Below, piece by piece: positions 11,914 to 24,656 of a DNA stretch of 64,000 bases. Position numbers and translations under genes: made by a program. The stretch covers positions 992,001 through 1,056,000 of the forward strand of contig VXAZ01007517.1 in the NCBI GenBank assembly GCA_013399875.1, in the 5' to 3' direction. The first letter of the stretch is position 1. Each line of letters begins with the position of its first letter. This DNA comes from Gymnorhina tibicen (Eukaryota > Chordata > Aves > Passeriformes > Artamidae). The notes under the pieces were generated by a model. The model worked only from the letters and a program-made list of their open reading frames with translations, made no database searches and was not told the origin of the DNA.

Positions 11914-13679
11914 GTGAGTGAAACTTCCTGCTGATGACAATGTACCATAAAGAGAAAGAAACAAAAAAAGAAGGGAAGATGACACAAAAAAATTACAGTC
12001 ATATTTGAATCATCTGTGTGATTGCCTTTCATATTTTAAAAGTTTCTAAAGATTTGTGTGACTAAAAAAGCAGAGGATATCCTGAAGAAGACTGAGGAAT
12101 TTCCACTTATTGTAGTTCACATGGATACCAGATCCACACAAGAGGAGCAAGATGTGCAGGCCAGAAGGACAGTGTTGGATATCCAGGAAAAGAAAATAAG
12201 CCAGAGTGGACATCACCATGTTTCACAACTCAGTGGTGCCAAAGAAAAGGTAACAAAGAAGATATCAGGTGTGAGTGGGCTAGAGTGCAAAGGAGCAGTG
12301 GGGCTCCTGAAACAACAAAGTGCACTTACATCCAACTCCTGGCTTCAAAACTCACCACACATTTTAGGAGATCTTTCAGAAGGATTAGGAAGACACTGAA
12401 GAGAAACATTAATTTGAACAAATAAAAGTAGCATTGCTCTTATACAAAGCAATGTTATAGTAGCACTAGAGATAAAGAGTAAAACTAAAAGTAGTGCATG
12501 AGTTAACAGATAAATGCTATAGCTGGCTACACAATGTACTATACGTCTTCAGAAAACCTAAAAATGCATGGAGCTATGTTAAGGGAGACACTTTGCCAGA
12601 TCAGTATGGAAGATAAAATCTTATGGTGAAACACTTGGCTGAGCTGTAGGATAACGTAAGTAACCAGGGCAAAGAACAAATTGTACTGGACACTTGAATG
12701 AGGTCATTGGGACTGGTAAAGAAAAGAAATCACTACTTTTTGTACAACTTCTGAGGACACTCCAGAAGTTAGTGCAGTGGGGTTAGCAACTCCACAGGAA
12801 TATGTTTTGCTGGTGAAATATATTTTTACTGTATACCTCACTGAAACACGAAGGAGGAAAAATATGTTATGTGAAAAACTGACACATTAAAACAGCAATG
12901 GCTTATGTAGAGGAAAAACCACTGTTCCAGTAAGAAGATCAGTCCAAGGAGCCACACTGGATGAAGTCTATGAAAAGCAAAATCTGTCTCACAAATGCTC
13001 ATTTCAACTTTGAATATTATTTTAGTCGTAGCCACTTTTGATTACTATCAATGTATAGTCCCGTGAAAAGACATTGTGTTATTCAACATCTTCAAGCCAA
13101 TGCCATGAGCTAATATGCCATGTTAACATCCAGGTTCTCATACACTAGCTAAAAAGTATCAATCATTATTTGTCTGATATTTTAAGCTGCAATCACCCAA
13201 CCAGACAGCTGGACATGGCCACCCTTAAATTCAAGTTGTCACTCACACTTTTTGTTTTACAATAGACGTTATTAGAATATTGCCCATGTGAACCACTGGG
13301 GAAGTTTCTGTACATGGTGGCTGGAGTCAGGTACAGAACAACTGGCAAAGTAGGGCAGTGAAGCAGTCTCATTAATGGACAAAGAGGATTAGTAAAAGGC
13401 TGGATTTACCCTTTGTCTATGATAACAGCCTATGTTCGTTCCCCTTTTCCTGTGCCTCGGCTGTTTCACCACACACCTTTCCACTGAGCAGCGGAGTAAA
13501 TAAAAACTGGTCATGCGGGCTGACATTGATAAAATCAAGTTCACAGGCAGATATTTCAAACCCTTTATTAGCAAGGCCATAAACTACATATGCTGTTTGA
13601 TTAGGATATGATGAAAAGAATTTATTAGCAGATGTGTATTCAGCTACACTGTTTTACTGGCAGCTTTATGAGATTCTCT
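11914..13679. other. Gene-free DNA with an unusual lysine-rich open frame
   Basis: No gene is supported. One plus-strand open frame of 113 codons (12,058-12,399) is lysine- and glutamate-rich near its start and contains the phrase PLIVVHMDT, reminiscent of the 'VVHIGTND' phrase of CR1 ORF1 proteins. The similarity is too short to call a repeat here. The rest is ordinary AT-rich DNA. Confidence 0.4.
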
Positions 13680-14330
13680 CCTAGGCTGACAGGTGCGGCT
13701 TGCCAGCTGCCTTGTACAGCAAACAGGGGATGGAGACCATGCCATGTGTAATGATTTAATCAGTTACCATCAACTGCTGGAAAATAAACAAGGTTTTGTG
13801 CATTTCTTTCAGTCCCATGTATATTAATTGAAACCAAATATTACAAATGACACTGAAAGAGAATATTGCTGATCAGAGGAGACTTAAATTTAATAGGACA
13901 CAGCCATGTAATACATAAATATAATAAAGCACAGTCATGTAATACATAAATATTTGGTTAAAAGATAGCAGAATTTTGTTAAACTTGGCAATGGGAAGTC
14001 GTTTGAAGTCTCATTTGTCAGTTTCCATTCGTGGGACAGTCAAATCTAGTCATTTGGGTCACAGCTGGCAAAAGAAAGATGATCCTCTCGGTTTATTGTT
14101 CTGATACAAAATTGTCATTACAAATTGAAAACACAGAGCAAATAAAAGAGGGCAAATGGGGAACTTGTGTGGTTACATATTTTTAACTGTTGCGTCTGGC
14201 TGTACTTTGCTTAATAGGGGTTGTAGAATTCAAGATGTCTATGTCCTGGGTCTCATTACTATTGTTTAAAATTTCTATACCACTAGTTTATAATTAAAAC
14301 GTTCTTTCTTAATTCAGTTCTCATATCCCG
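13680..14330. promoter_or_regulatory. Candidate conserved noncoding block
   Basis: This block is repeat-free, rich in homeodomain-like ATTA/TAAT cores, and lacks a coding frame. It has the texture of vertebrate conserved noncoding elements. It contains a 24-bp near-perfect direct duplication (13,899-13,953). Conservation cannot be shown from a single sequence, so the call is only an inference from composition. Confidence 0.25.
13899..13953 (+). repeat. 24-bp direct duplication, 31-bp period
   Basis: Two copies of a 24-bp unit beginning CACAG and ending CATAAATAT lie at 13,899-13,922 and 13,930-13,953. They differ at one base (C or T at unit position 6). The 7-bp spacer is 'aataaag'. The close match indicates a fairly recent local tandem duplication. 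Confidence 0.9.
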
Positions 14331-17300
14331 TGTTTTCAGTGCTCTGACTATGTGTAACCTGAACTAATATTTTTATTAAGTATCTGACAGATGCCTTGAA
14401 ACATTTTTATTTAAAATATTTGCATGTCAAAATACAGATATAGAAGACTTTTTTCCACAGCCAAATGAGAATGTTCATACAATGTAAAGAAAAAATAATA
14501 TTGCTAAACTGAAGCAAGGACATTTTACAGAAGATCCTTTAACTTTATTTTATGCATGTTTATGACAAAGAATTGTCATGATTACACTGTAAGCAAGGAC
14601 ACATCAAGAAGAGCTGTAAAACAAATTCAAAACTTGTCAAACTGATTGCATAAATAATTATAGCAGTGGTCTGTTAAAAATTATGAAAATTGAAGCCATG
14701 GAAGTATTTTGAAAAAAGTAGGCTTGTCTTTGAAGTGTCAGTACGTTCAAATTCCTTCTCTCAGCCGAAGAATATATTCAGATTTTAGTAGATTTTTTGT
14801 CCTGGTTTAGAGTCAAGTTCTTGCACAGAATCAGAAATGCTAAAGAAGGAACAGCACAAGCAGCGGAAGACTTTATGTCCGTTTTTTGATTATAATAATT
14901 TCTCTGAAGGAAATTACTTTGGTTCTTTTGTAATTTAATAGTTTGAGAGAGATGAGTTTCTAGTAGTCACAGCCTGGGGATCCAAAACTGTGATAATAAC
15001 TGTAGGCCACATTGGGCTGAAATAAGATATTTTATAATAGATTATGAGGTACTGATTTGCTTTAATTCACTTCTTTTCTCTTCATGTCCCTTGGTGTATT
15101 TTCTTGCTGAAGCATAGACCACAACTCAGCCTTTTCAAGATTTTACAAGGAAAAGTGTAACATCAAGAGCATGTGCTGTGCAACTGACCAGAAAATAGAG
15201 TTTAATACACACCCACCCTTGAAATCCACCTTTCTGGGGATGCCTACGAGAATTTGCCTTGGTAAGCTAGTAGGCAGTAACTCAGTCTGGACTTTTCCAA
15301 GCAAACATCCTCATCATATTGCTGTTCTGTATTTCCAGTGTAAAGTTTGCCTTAGGGCATATATTTATGGAAACACTCCTTGCACCCTTCCCATGGAGAG
15401 GCTTTCTATCTTCTCCCAAGCAACACAACAGCCTCTCCATCAGCTTGGAGTCTAGGCCATGTAAGAGTGGGTTCCTCTCAGAGCCTGTGTAGAAAATCTA
15501 TACTAGTAAAATAAATGATATTGTGACCCGGAAGCTAACTTAGCATGATTTGGTTATCTGTCTTTACCTTCAAAATAAGGTGGCCACACTCAGACTTAAC
15601 ATGAGGAATATCTTTATCCCATACATTATCCTCCAACCACACCTGGGAATCATCAGGGAGAGTGCTAGTTATCTTGAGTCAAAATCAGGCAAGGCATCAT
15701 TTAACATTACAGATAATGGAGTTTTAGTGTCTGTGCCTGTACCCTGTTTAACTTGCTGGTAAAAATGAAACCTTAGGATACAGCTAAAAAGTCTGCAGTC
15801 TGGATCCATAACCACAACAGACTTCAGGATGTTATAAACCCATCATAGGATACATTTATATTGCATGTCAAGCTCAGGTCAGCATTCTGGATCTGAACTC
15901 TAACTTACCAACACTGCAAAAATTTACAGCCCTAAAACAAGGTTGCAATTCCCTTGATGGCAGGGTTTTAAGTCCTTGGGGCTCCTAAGGTCCAAGGTGA
16001 GCCAGCATATCATGTCCAGGTCTGTTTTGCAGGCTGCAGTGATCAAGGGCAATTTGAGAAAGTGTCTCTAACCATCTGCCAACATCCGGGCACCAGCCAG
16101 AGTTTGCAGAAATGCCCTCTCAAGGCACCAAGGAGCATGACAGAGGCCTGCAGGGCTGTGCTCAGCTGGCCGGAGGACTGTTCACCATTGCCTGCTAATG
16201 AGGTCCCACACAGTATCCACTTGGACATAGATTTAAGCCTGTGTTACAAGTATTGCAGAGTGAGAATATAATCTTCTGTAAAGTTTTCTGACTGTTCAAT
16301 TTTTTTGCAACGTATTAGGTGTGTCATCCACCGGACTGATTGCCCAAGCAACCTTGATCTTCCTTTCTGTCCAAAAGTGAACTCTGCCATTCATGCCCTA
16401 CCCCTAATTAGCTCAGGCACTGCATGACCATCATATCAGCGATATCCTGTTCTGGTTTCATTAGCAAAGTTTTTCTCCCCTACCCCAGCTCTAAATTTCT
16501 GCTACAGGCAGACAAAGGCTGCCTCTATAGAAGCAGAAGGCTGTTGTACATGCCAAAGTACAACCTTAACCTTTCCTCTGGTGGCTTTGGGACTTTTGAG
16601 AGCATGCATATTCTTTAGTGTCCACATGTACAGATATTAAGAAGTCATAAAACCTACATAACTGACTGTCAAACTACTCTGCTCAAATGTCTGGAGTGCA
16701 AAATATCATCTAACTGTAATAATTGATTGATTTGAGCTAAGCACATTCACTACACCTGCACAGTCAGTATTTCCAAGCTATTTCAGCACATGCATAGAAG
16801 GGCAACTGATTTCTCCTTTATGCATCTCTGCCTTCTGCTCACCTCGCTACTTCTAGAGACCAGAGTACCTCCAGAGAATAGAAATGCAGCAATAATTAGG
16901 CTCTTTTTTGGGTCTTAATGATTTTCTAAATAGAATTAGTTTCATTTTTGTTCCCCAAACACACAGAAGCACCAGGCAACATTTCATCTTAGGCACAGAA
17001 CCCCACCGAAACATACTGCTAATGTTATTTATTTGGTATTTTTATATGGAGAGAAGTTATCCTCTGGAACCCTGCCAAGGATATTGCACAAGGTGAGGGC
17101 CTAGAAACAACTGCTAATCTCAGAGATGGCAACATGCTTCCATCTCCAGGGTCTTTGTTTAAATTCCTTGCTACAGATTATATACACCTCTGAATGTACT
17201 TTTCTTGGAGAGATGAATTTAACCACCTTGAATCTTGGCTTGCAGTCTAACTTCAGGATTGCTGCAGCACACCCTAGTTACAAATACAAGTTTATTGAAA

Positions 17301-18870
17301 AGAAGTAATAAGATTAAGTGCTGGAACTAAAATAAATTTTCAAACCCAGAATTAAAACTGCCTGGTTTTTCAAAGTTGTCAGGTTTCACAGTAAAATTAT
17401 GAAACATTTTTCAGCCTTGACATCTGCAAAAGTAAATGTGGGGTAGAAAAAACAGAACATGGCTTGAGAAAATATTTTATGAAAGTCTTAACAAAACTGT
17501 TGCCACTTTTGCAGATAACACTCTTTCATTTTTAAGCACATTCTTTTTGTTACAGGCCAATGCTTCCGACCTGTCTCTGTCAATTTCCTCTAGATATGTC
17601 CAGGCATTACACTCACTGTTTTGGTGTAGGCCAACAGAATATAGACACCTATACCTTCCCAGACCCACCTATAAAATGGCATCAAGCACACTGAATGATG
17701 TGTGACAACAAAACACACTCCTCACCCTACACTAAGTCTTTCAAACACTTCTGCATGCCATTAAATTCATACTGGTCACAGAAGAATTTTCTGACCATGA
17801 AAAGCTGGTGGGAACTCAGTTGAGTGGTAACAGATGGAGAGTGATGAGGTTCAGTGTAACTACACACGTAAGAGATGTCCTTGGTGCTCGTTACTTCTTG
17901 AAGGGCTGGGGTTTGAGTTTTGACTGAAATCAAGTCACACTGGTAAATGCTGTTCACCTTGTTGGCAGAATAGCAAAGTATATGTCATGTCCAAAACATT
18001 TCTCCTGGAAAGAAAGAGTTTGGCGCTGCAGTGAAGGGCAACCTGGGAATTGCTGATAAAGCAGAGGTGTTTTTCTCCTCCAAACAAAGATGCTAGAGTT
18101 AATTTGTTGTGGTTTTGTCTGCTCAAGACCTATTATATGGGCTGTAATTTCACGGGATGGAGACTGTGAACTCCCAGGTCACTTGTAAACCGATCACTCC
18201 CCAGCCTCTCCTCCTTGTGCTTTTAAGTGTTTTGAGTCTGGTAAATTGAAACCTGAAGAAACACAGAGCTCTGATCTTTGGGACCTCTAGAGCAAACCTG
18301 GACTTTTGCTGATTTGCTCTAGGAAGTAACTGCTTACTTACCCCATAATTAACACCACAAAGCTGATCTTTGAAAGATAAAGTATGGGAGGTCAGAGACA
18401 GGATCAGGGAGAAGGGTTTCATTAGAACTGCAGCATTTGCAGCCTGATTTTCTTCTCATTTGCATCAGATTGATCCTGGAATTGTTTCACTAAAGTCAGA
18501 GGTGCTAACAACTATAAAATCTGTCTGGATTAGAAGCAGGTCATTACTATCACATCTAATGGATTTTAATACATAAACTTAGTAAAAACAGCAACAGAAA
18601 TTGCTTGTTAGCTACATGACTAACCACACTTTCACTCTTATCTCACAACAGAGGCTGCATTAGCGCTTCCTTACAAGTTCCAATTTACACAGGGTTTCAG
18701 ACACATAAATAAGTCTTCCAGTTGATTGACTTCCTTTAGCCAAGCAACTAGGTACAGTAGCATTCATAAGACTGAATAACACCGTTAAACAAGCTTTGCA
18801 TTAAATAACTTTTTTACCAGTTTTTACTTGCATTTTTTCTTCTGGAAATTTAAAGTGCTATCTTGTATTA
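14331..18870. other. Gene-free single-copy DNA
   Basis: No gene or classified repeat was seen. An acceptor-like pyrimidine tract ending in TTACAG lies at about 17,542-17,556, followed by an open frame to 17,705 (RPTEYRHLYLPRPTYK near its end), but no convincing donor follows and the peptide is unfamiliar. Open frames on both strands at 17,430-18,420 look like chance. Confidence 0.5.
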
Positions 18871-18963
18871 AAATGAGAAGAAGAAGAAAAAAAAGATGGA
18901 AAAAAGAGAAAAAAAAGAAAAAAAAAGGAGAAAAAAAATAAAAATGAAAAAAAAGGAATAAGG
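18871..18963 (+). repeat. A-rich low-complexity tract
   Basis: About 90 bp consist almost wholly of A with scattered G (GAA, AAAAG and A-runs). It is purine-only for most of its length. It has no poly(A) signal or retrocopy upstream, so it looks like a decayed purine microsatellite rather than a retroposon tail. Confidence 0.85.
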
Positions 18964-20662
18964 AAAGTCCAAGCTCTCAACTGGTGGAAATCAGAATGGC
19001 CTCACATGTCCCTCATTTCCTCTCTGGCAGGTTGATTTTCAGTCCAAAATATGTGATATAATAAGTAAAAGAACCAGTTGCTACTGCTAAGCTAAGATTT
19101 TCATGAACAACAACAAGAACTAAATAGGTATATATCATATATTTAGACATTCCTTTCCAACATCTAGGTTTAGACTCAGATTCCTGCTTTCCACAGAAAT
19201 GTGGTTGTACCACAATTTTTTTGTTGACAACCATTTATATCAGAAATAAAGAATCATTATTTTGAGGTTAGAAGAAGACTTATTTATACTACAGAACTGG
19301 ATCCCATCACATTTTAAATTTACTGGATGAATAGTTTTTGTGTGTCCCTCATTTTGAGTCTTTGTCACACACTGCATCCCACATTCAGTCTTTGGCATGC
19401 AATAGTTATGCATCCCAAAGACATTTTCCTCATAAAACTGGATGTTTACTTTTTGTACAGCAATACCACAAGCTAATGTTCTTTCTTTTTAAGAGGGTCA
19501 GGGTCTTTGGGTCCATTTTAAAATGAAAAATGAAATAGTGCAGATCAACTAAACTTCAGAACATAAATCAAACCTCAAATTATGAAAGGGCAGCCTTTAA
19601 TTTCTTACCCAGAATATGTGAATAATGAAGATGGATAAACAGTCTGTTAATTTGCCCTCTTCTTTTAATATTTATCTAAAATGTAATTCTAATACACAGG
19701 CACAGAACTGCCAAAAATGAGTTCTGGCTTGCAAGCAAGAAGGCATCATATTGCCAGTTATGGACACAATAGTCCTTTTTTAGGTCTATGCCAGGGAATA
19801 TTCTGGGCACTGCAACTCAACCGCTTACATGGTTAAACTGTAATAATGGTCCCTGACATGGTTTTGTTAAAATCACCTAGCATTTCCCAAACAATTTCCT
19901 GGCAGAGTGTAGAAATTAATATGGGAGAACAACCACTCAGAACAGGCAGCTTGAAATAGTCCACATTTTGGAAATAAAGAAAACTTAATAATATGTAAAT
20001 ATCATGACAATGCCAGCTGGCCCCATGGTCAGAGAACAGGCACTTGCACTGTTTGCTCTGTAGTATAAACTTAGCCTGTATGACTAAGACACCTCAGCAC
20101 AGGAACACTGCACTTCTGGATGCCTCTTCCCAGAAACCCTACCAAGTGAAAGGAAATCTGTGAAAGAAAAGAGTAGCAGAAATATCCAGAAGGGGTTTTC
20201 CCCCCACACAAAGCTCCACTTTAAAAACTTAAAAAGATAAGAGTTTTTAAAAGCACTTAAAACTCCAGAATGTTTTGTAGCTGACTGAGGGATAACAGTA
20301 ACAGTGGGAATACCAAAACCTTGGGTGTAAATTCCTGACTGCAAATAGTAGTTGACCTGTAGTCATCATACGGCTTCTACACAAATATACTTCAGTGCTG
20401 CACGATTGTTTGAGGTATCTTCCAGGAATTCCCAAACCACATGCAGACCCTCTCTCTAGGGCTCACTCTGGCTGAGCAGTGGATGGGATACAGAAATCCC
20501 TGTGAGCTTCATGCACACTGTGTAGGGCAGTGCTGTGCAAAGCACCTGGTAAAGACACAATGGCATTTGTCAGAGTGCTGAACCTTGCTTTCAGTCCAGG
20601 GACAACTCAGGCCTTTGCTTTTCAGGTCTTTCGTGCTCTGTGCTAATTCTTCTCTGTCATAT
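18964..20662. other. Gene-free single-copy DNA
   Basis: No gene or recognised repeat is visible. Composition is mixed, and the open frames on both strands are short and unfamiliar. Confidence 0.5.
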
Positions 20663-20700
20663 AGAATCATAGAACACATTTAGCTGGAAAAGACAGGGCT
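20663..20700 (-). mobile_element. CR1 LINE 3' tail, minus strand
   Basis: The sequence beginning 'agaatcatagaacac' and continuing 'tagctggaaaagac' is the reverse complement of the typical avian CR1 3' end, which terminates in ATTCTATGATTCT repeats. Only about 35-40 bp are recognisable. The following 100 bp do not follow the usual consensus closely, so this is a truncated or decayed copy. Confidence 0.65.
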
Positions 20701-21010
20701 CTGTCTGTTGTCCACCTTTCCTCTCAGGTTAAGTGTGTCTCCACCCGGGGAGGGCTGCTCTCCACCCAGCTACTCTGTTGTTCAATCTCCCCAAAAGAAA
20801 TTGTACCTGTAGACCAATGCTGAGGACACTTTCCTGGATCTTTATTCCACTGATGAAGTAAGCTTTGGTTTAGCCAAAGTAAACAGGGATGTTTTAACTA
20901 ACTCACAAGGTTATTCAGCAGGACCATTAGTAGAAAATGTGGCTCTGGAGCATTCCAGGTAGGAATGAGAAGAGAATATTTGGGCTATACATTTTCCACA
21001 TAAAAGGTAA
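20701..21010. other. Short gene-free interval
   Basis: The first ~90 bp may be a decayed continuation of the CR1 tail. Nothing else is recognisable. Confidence 0.4.
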
Positions 21011-21240
21011 GATGTATCTTATGCAAGGGAAGCAAGTTTAATATGCAAATAGCACTTTTTCTTCCCCATGTAACCCTTCCTCTAGATGTTCAATACGTAA
21101 TCTACTAGAACAAAATTGATATGCAAATGACCTACATTCACCTACCAGCAGCTGCTGGTCTCAGAACCATTACATCTTCAGCGGTGTGGCTGCTGCCAGT
21201 ACAGCTCCTAACATGCAAAAAGCAAGGAAGGCCCATACTC
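21011..21240. promoter_or_regulatory. POU octamer motif cluster, candidate enhancer
   Basis: Two perfect octamers ATGCAAAT occur at 21,043-21,050 and 21,121-21,128, 78 bp apart and in the same orientation. Partial matches are ATGCAAGG (21,021) and ATGCAAAA (about 21,212). A SOX-like CATTGTC lies just downstream at about 21,267. POU-domain factors bind the octamer and often pair with SOX proteins in neural and embryonic enhancers. There is no repeat or coding frame in the block. Function is an inference from motif density. Confidence 0.35.
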
Positions 21241-21410
21241 TGCCATAATTCCCACAGTTAGCCCATTGTCATTCATCATGGGCTCCTGAACATTTTACTA
21301 AGCAAGGGGCATGAAGCCACAATCAGTAAGGAAGGAATGTAAGAGAATTCAAGTAGAGAACCTTAAAAAGAAAACTTCGCAAGTTCCATAAAGTGTTCTT
21401 CAATTCATAG

Positions 21411-21472
21411 GGTTTTGTTGTGGGGTTTTGTTGGTGTTTTGTTTTGAGGGGGGTTGTTTGTCTGGGGTTTTT
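21411..21472 (+). repeat. G/T-rich low-complexity tract
   Basis: About 60 bp contain only G and T apart from rare A and C, with several GGGG and TTTT runs. G-runs are separated by loops that are mostly too long for a stable quadruplex. Confidence 0.8.
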
Positions 21473-23149
21473 TTGCCTTCAGCAGAATAAATTGATAGGA
21501 AAAAAATTCTTGGGGAATGGTTCTATTTTTAAAATAAAGAACAACAGAGAACCTGTCAGATCTTGGAATCTTTGTTGCCTCTCATTTTATGTACAAAATG
21601 TGAGCAATATACCATTGAGGACAGCTAAAGAAGAGGATTGAGTGGGAATGTTACTTGATTCAAACCTTTCCGTTAACAATACTCTCCACTGTCAAGAATC
21701 TGTCAAGGGAGTTCCTGTATTCAAATGGACAGCAAATTAAACATATCACTAACCTCAGGGAACCTAGGAATATCAAAACAAGGGATATTTTTAGCCTATT
21801 TGGCTACTTGGGAGTGGTGTCTGCTCTCATTAAAATCTTACAACTGTTTCTCCCAAATGTCAAAATTGTAAAGATGTTGATGGATGCAGCTGAGATAACC
21901 CAGGCAATGGTATTCCAGTGGTTTAGGTGACACTGGTCTCACCTTGACAGCACTAAGAAGCTAATTTAGCTTTCAGGGAAATTAGGAATCCTTACAAGTT
22001 GGATTAGGATACCTTCAGAATCCAAGATGTTGTCTTGAGCTTCAAGGTATGTACAGCGGGTGAAGAAATCCACTGGCCTGGTCTGGAAGCTCTGCTTTTG
22101 TCTTCATTTCATGAACTTCCTCTTTTCTTCATGAGTTTCAGAGCTGTGGAAAAACCCAGGCCAGGATTTCTAGCTGAGTAAAAGCTCATGCAATGTAAAT
22201 TAGAAGAAAAAAAAAATTTAAAAAAAAAAGTTACACAGTCAAAACCAGCAGTGCAAAAACACATCCACCATGGGCAGGAAGCCAACAGCAACATTAGAAA
22301 ATACAGAACAGAATATGTACAAAACCAGCTCTGTCATTTTGGAAATGCATATCAGAACATGCAGAAAATATACATCTGTGTTACAAAAAATAAGGTCAGA
22401 TGTGCATGTGCATGTTTCTGCATGGAATGAGGAATTTAATTCCTTCCCTGAGTAAAGAACTTTACTCTTCTACTTCCAATATTATGACTTTTTCATTGCT
22501 TGCACAGGAATAGTATGGCAAAATATACTCTAGGCTCAATTCATTCCTACTTCTGTCTCTCTGGTGACTTCTCTGAGTTGATGAGGAAGAACCTTTCACA
22601 AGTCAATGTGCTATTTTAAGCTCCTCTACATTTTGGCGCATCAAACAGTAACAGCAATATAATTGACCAGAGGAGCTGTTACTGCTTCTGGCCCAACAAT
22701 TTTCAAAGCTTAAAGGAGAACTGAAGGTGTCTCAGTGACAGTGGCAGTAAGCTGAAAAGTGTGTTTAGGTTAGTTATAGGAATATATTTGAGAAAGAATT
22801 TCTTAGGAATGGGACATTTACATGGGATTGAGAGGATGGGTGCAGGAGGAACATGTGTGCTTGTCCTTGTGCTCAACTAACCCGAGTAATGTCTGGCAGA
22901 GCTGAGTGTGCACAGCCCACAGCAGCCAGAGCTGGCACGTTCTCAGGCTTGTCCAGAACATGAACCTAAAAAGTTTCAGATTCAGTTCGGAGTCTCAAAA
23001 TGTGTGAGGAGACTCAAAAACACCACATCTAGACTGCACTTACATAAGACTATTAAATTAATTAGTCTTGCAGCACAGTACAAAGTGTAATTCAATCCTG
23101 GTGATAGATTGGGAGATTAATCACAATTTACAGCCTTGTGAAGGCAGAT
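21473..23149. other. Gene-free single-copy DNA
   Basis: No gene seen. An A-rich low-complexity stretch lies at 22,204-22,231. Other sequence is mixed and single-copy in appearance. Confidence 0.5.
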
Positions 23150-23166
23150 ACACACACACACACACA
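23150..23166 (+). repeat. Short (AC)n microsatellite
   Basis: About 8.5 AC units in a row. Confidence 0.95.
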
Positions 23167-23589
23167 AAAGTATGTAAAAGGAAAGAAAGGAAAATAAAAA
23201 TACTCAAGCACTCACAGACTTTAGCTTCCAGTAATAATTAAATGTATTGATGACATTTTTGAAAGATAAACTATTTCTCCCTTTTTCTCAGTTTTTCAGT
23301 TGATCATAAAACTGGGTTTTGACTGCTTTCAGCTTCTTAAAAAAAGAAAGAAAGCAAAAAAGCAGACAACTGGGGATTTTATTTTTGAAAAGAAACCTTG
23401 ATACTTAAAAACATTTCTTTTTTTCCTGGTTTCTTTTTTAACAATTAAAAATGTCAACTAAATTGACTTCTCCTTGAAAAAAACTTCTACTGAAAATTTG
23501 ACAACCTCCTGTGCTAGCTCTGGGCTAATATGGTCTTCTAAATTAGACATGAACATTCTTACACTGGTTTTTGAGTTTGGGACTTTTTT

Positions 23590-23644
23590 GGTTTGGTTTG
23601 GTTTGGTTTGGTTTGGTTTGGTTTGGTTTGGTTTGGTTTGGTTT
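23590..23644 (+). repeat. (GGTTT)11 pentanucleotide microsatellite
   Basis: Eleven uninterrupted copies of GGTTT, followed by a T-rich run. The tract is perfect, suggesting it is young or polymorphic. It creates a spurious FGLVW peptide repeat in one plus-strand frame. Confidence 0.97.
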
Positions 23645-24199
23645 TCTTTTTTTTAGTTTTTGATTAGAAAAATAGTGAAACTCCATTATAGTCTTGAGAA
23701 TCTACAAAAACCTTTCTAGAGCATGAGAAGTGAAAAGTACCATTTTGGGCCCTAAGCCTTTCACATACTCTTCAACAGTCAACACAAAGCCATCTCAGTG
23801 GCAGAACTCCAATATTGTATAACCTGTATATGTTATTTGAAAATCATGTGCATGACTAAAAAGTGGCTCTGTGGACTATTACTTCTTACAGAAAAGGTGT
23901 GAGATCAGCACATTCCTTGAAATGCTTTTCATTTGTAGAAGATATCTACAATTTAAATTTTTTTTGCTGTTTTGCAATGATATGCTGTTTCTCCATTTTG
24001 GTTGAAAATCACATCAATAATAAGAACAGTGGATTTAAATTCCCACAGTTGTTTACTGCAGTGACAGAAATTCCCTGAACATAATTATCTCGGATGAAGA
24101 TTTTCATGTCCCTCACTTGGAGCCTTCCTAAACACAATGTGTTTTGCCCTCAGTTGACTGAGAGGGCCTGAGTTTCAGAGAATAGGGCTCAATGCTTCC
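23645..24199. other. Gene-free single-copy DNA
   Basis: Nothing recognisable. Ordinary AT-rich DNA between the pentanucleotide array and the next regulatory-looking block. Confidence 0.5.
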
Positions 24200-24654
24200 T
24201 GAAAGTGTGACAGCTTCAAAGTATGTCCAATGAGACCCTAGAACCACCAGTCATTTTGGAAAAATGTTGTTGCTGTTTCTCTGATCCATTGTCTTTGTCA
24301 GAGTGGCACAACTGTGTTTGCTGTGCACAATTCCCAACAAACTGATTGATGTGGAAGGCAAGCCAGGAAAATCTCTGCTCCACCCCACTTTGCGTGTTCC
24401 ACGGTCAAAAATGTTCAATAACTGCCCAGATGGGGAATATATTTTTTCCTTTCTGTTCCTGTACGTACTCCTTCTGCAAATTGCATTATTATTGGGTCGC
24501 TTGCAGGCTGTTGACTTCATTCTACAGCTTGTAACCCTTTGCATAGCCTCCCACCTACCACATTGCTCTGGAAATGCCACCAGTGAGCTCCTGCCATGAA
24601 AGGTTCCTGTAAATGGGAACAAAGGGAGCATATGGATCCTTTGATTAATCCTTG

Positions 24655-24656
<2 letters not shown>
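24200..24656. promoter_or_regulatory. Candidate conserved noncoding element
   Basis: The block is complex, repeat-free and free of low-complexity bias. Both strands are open over about 100-147 codons, which is more typical of constrained noncoding DNA or chance than of a gene; neither peptide resembles a known family. Motifs include a SOX-like CCATTGTCTTTGT (24,287-24,299), a TCF/LEF-like CCTTTGAT (24,638-24,645), and an overlapping GATTAATC palindrome with TAATCC (24,643-24,651), typical of OTX/PITX-class homeodomains. It ends at a long AC repeat. Conservation has not been tested. Confidence 0.3.

Noticed and set aside
13899..13953. Spaced direct repeats as a possible CRISPR array
   Set aside because: Only two units with a 7-bp spacer in vertebrate DNA; a simple tandem duplication.
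21411..21472. G/T-rich tract as G-quadruplex or telomere-like repeat
   Set aside because: Loops between G-runs are mostly too long and no TTAGGG units are present.
23474..23656. FGLVW repeat peptide
   Set aside because: Translation of the (GGTTT)n microsatellite.
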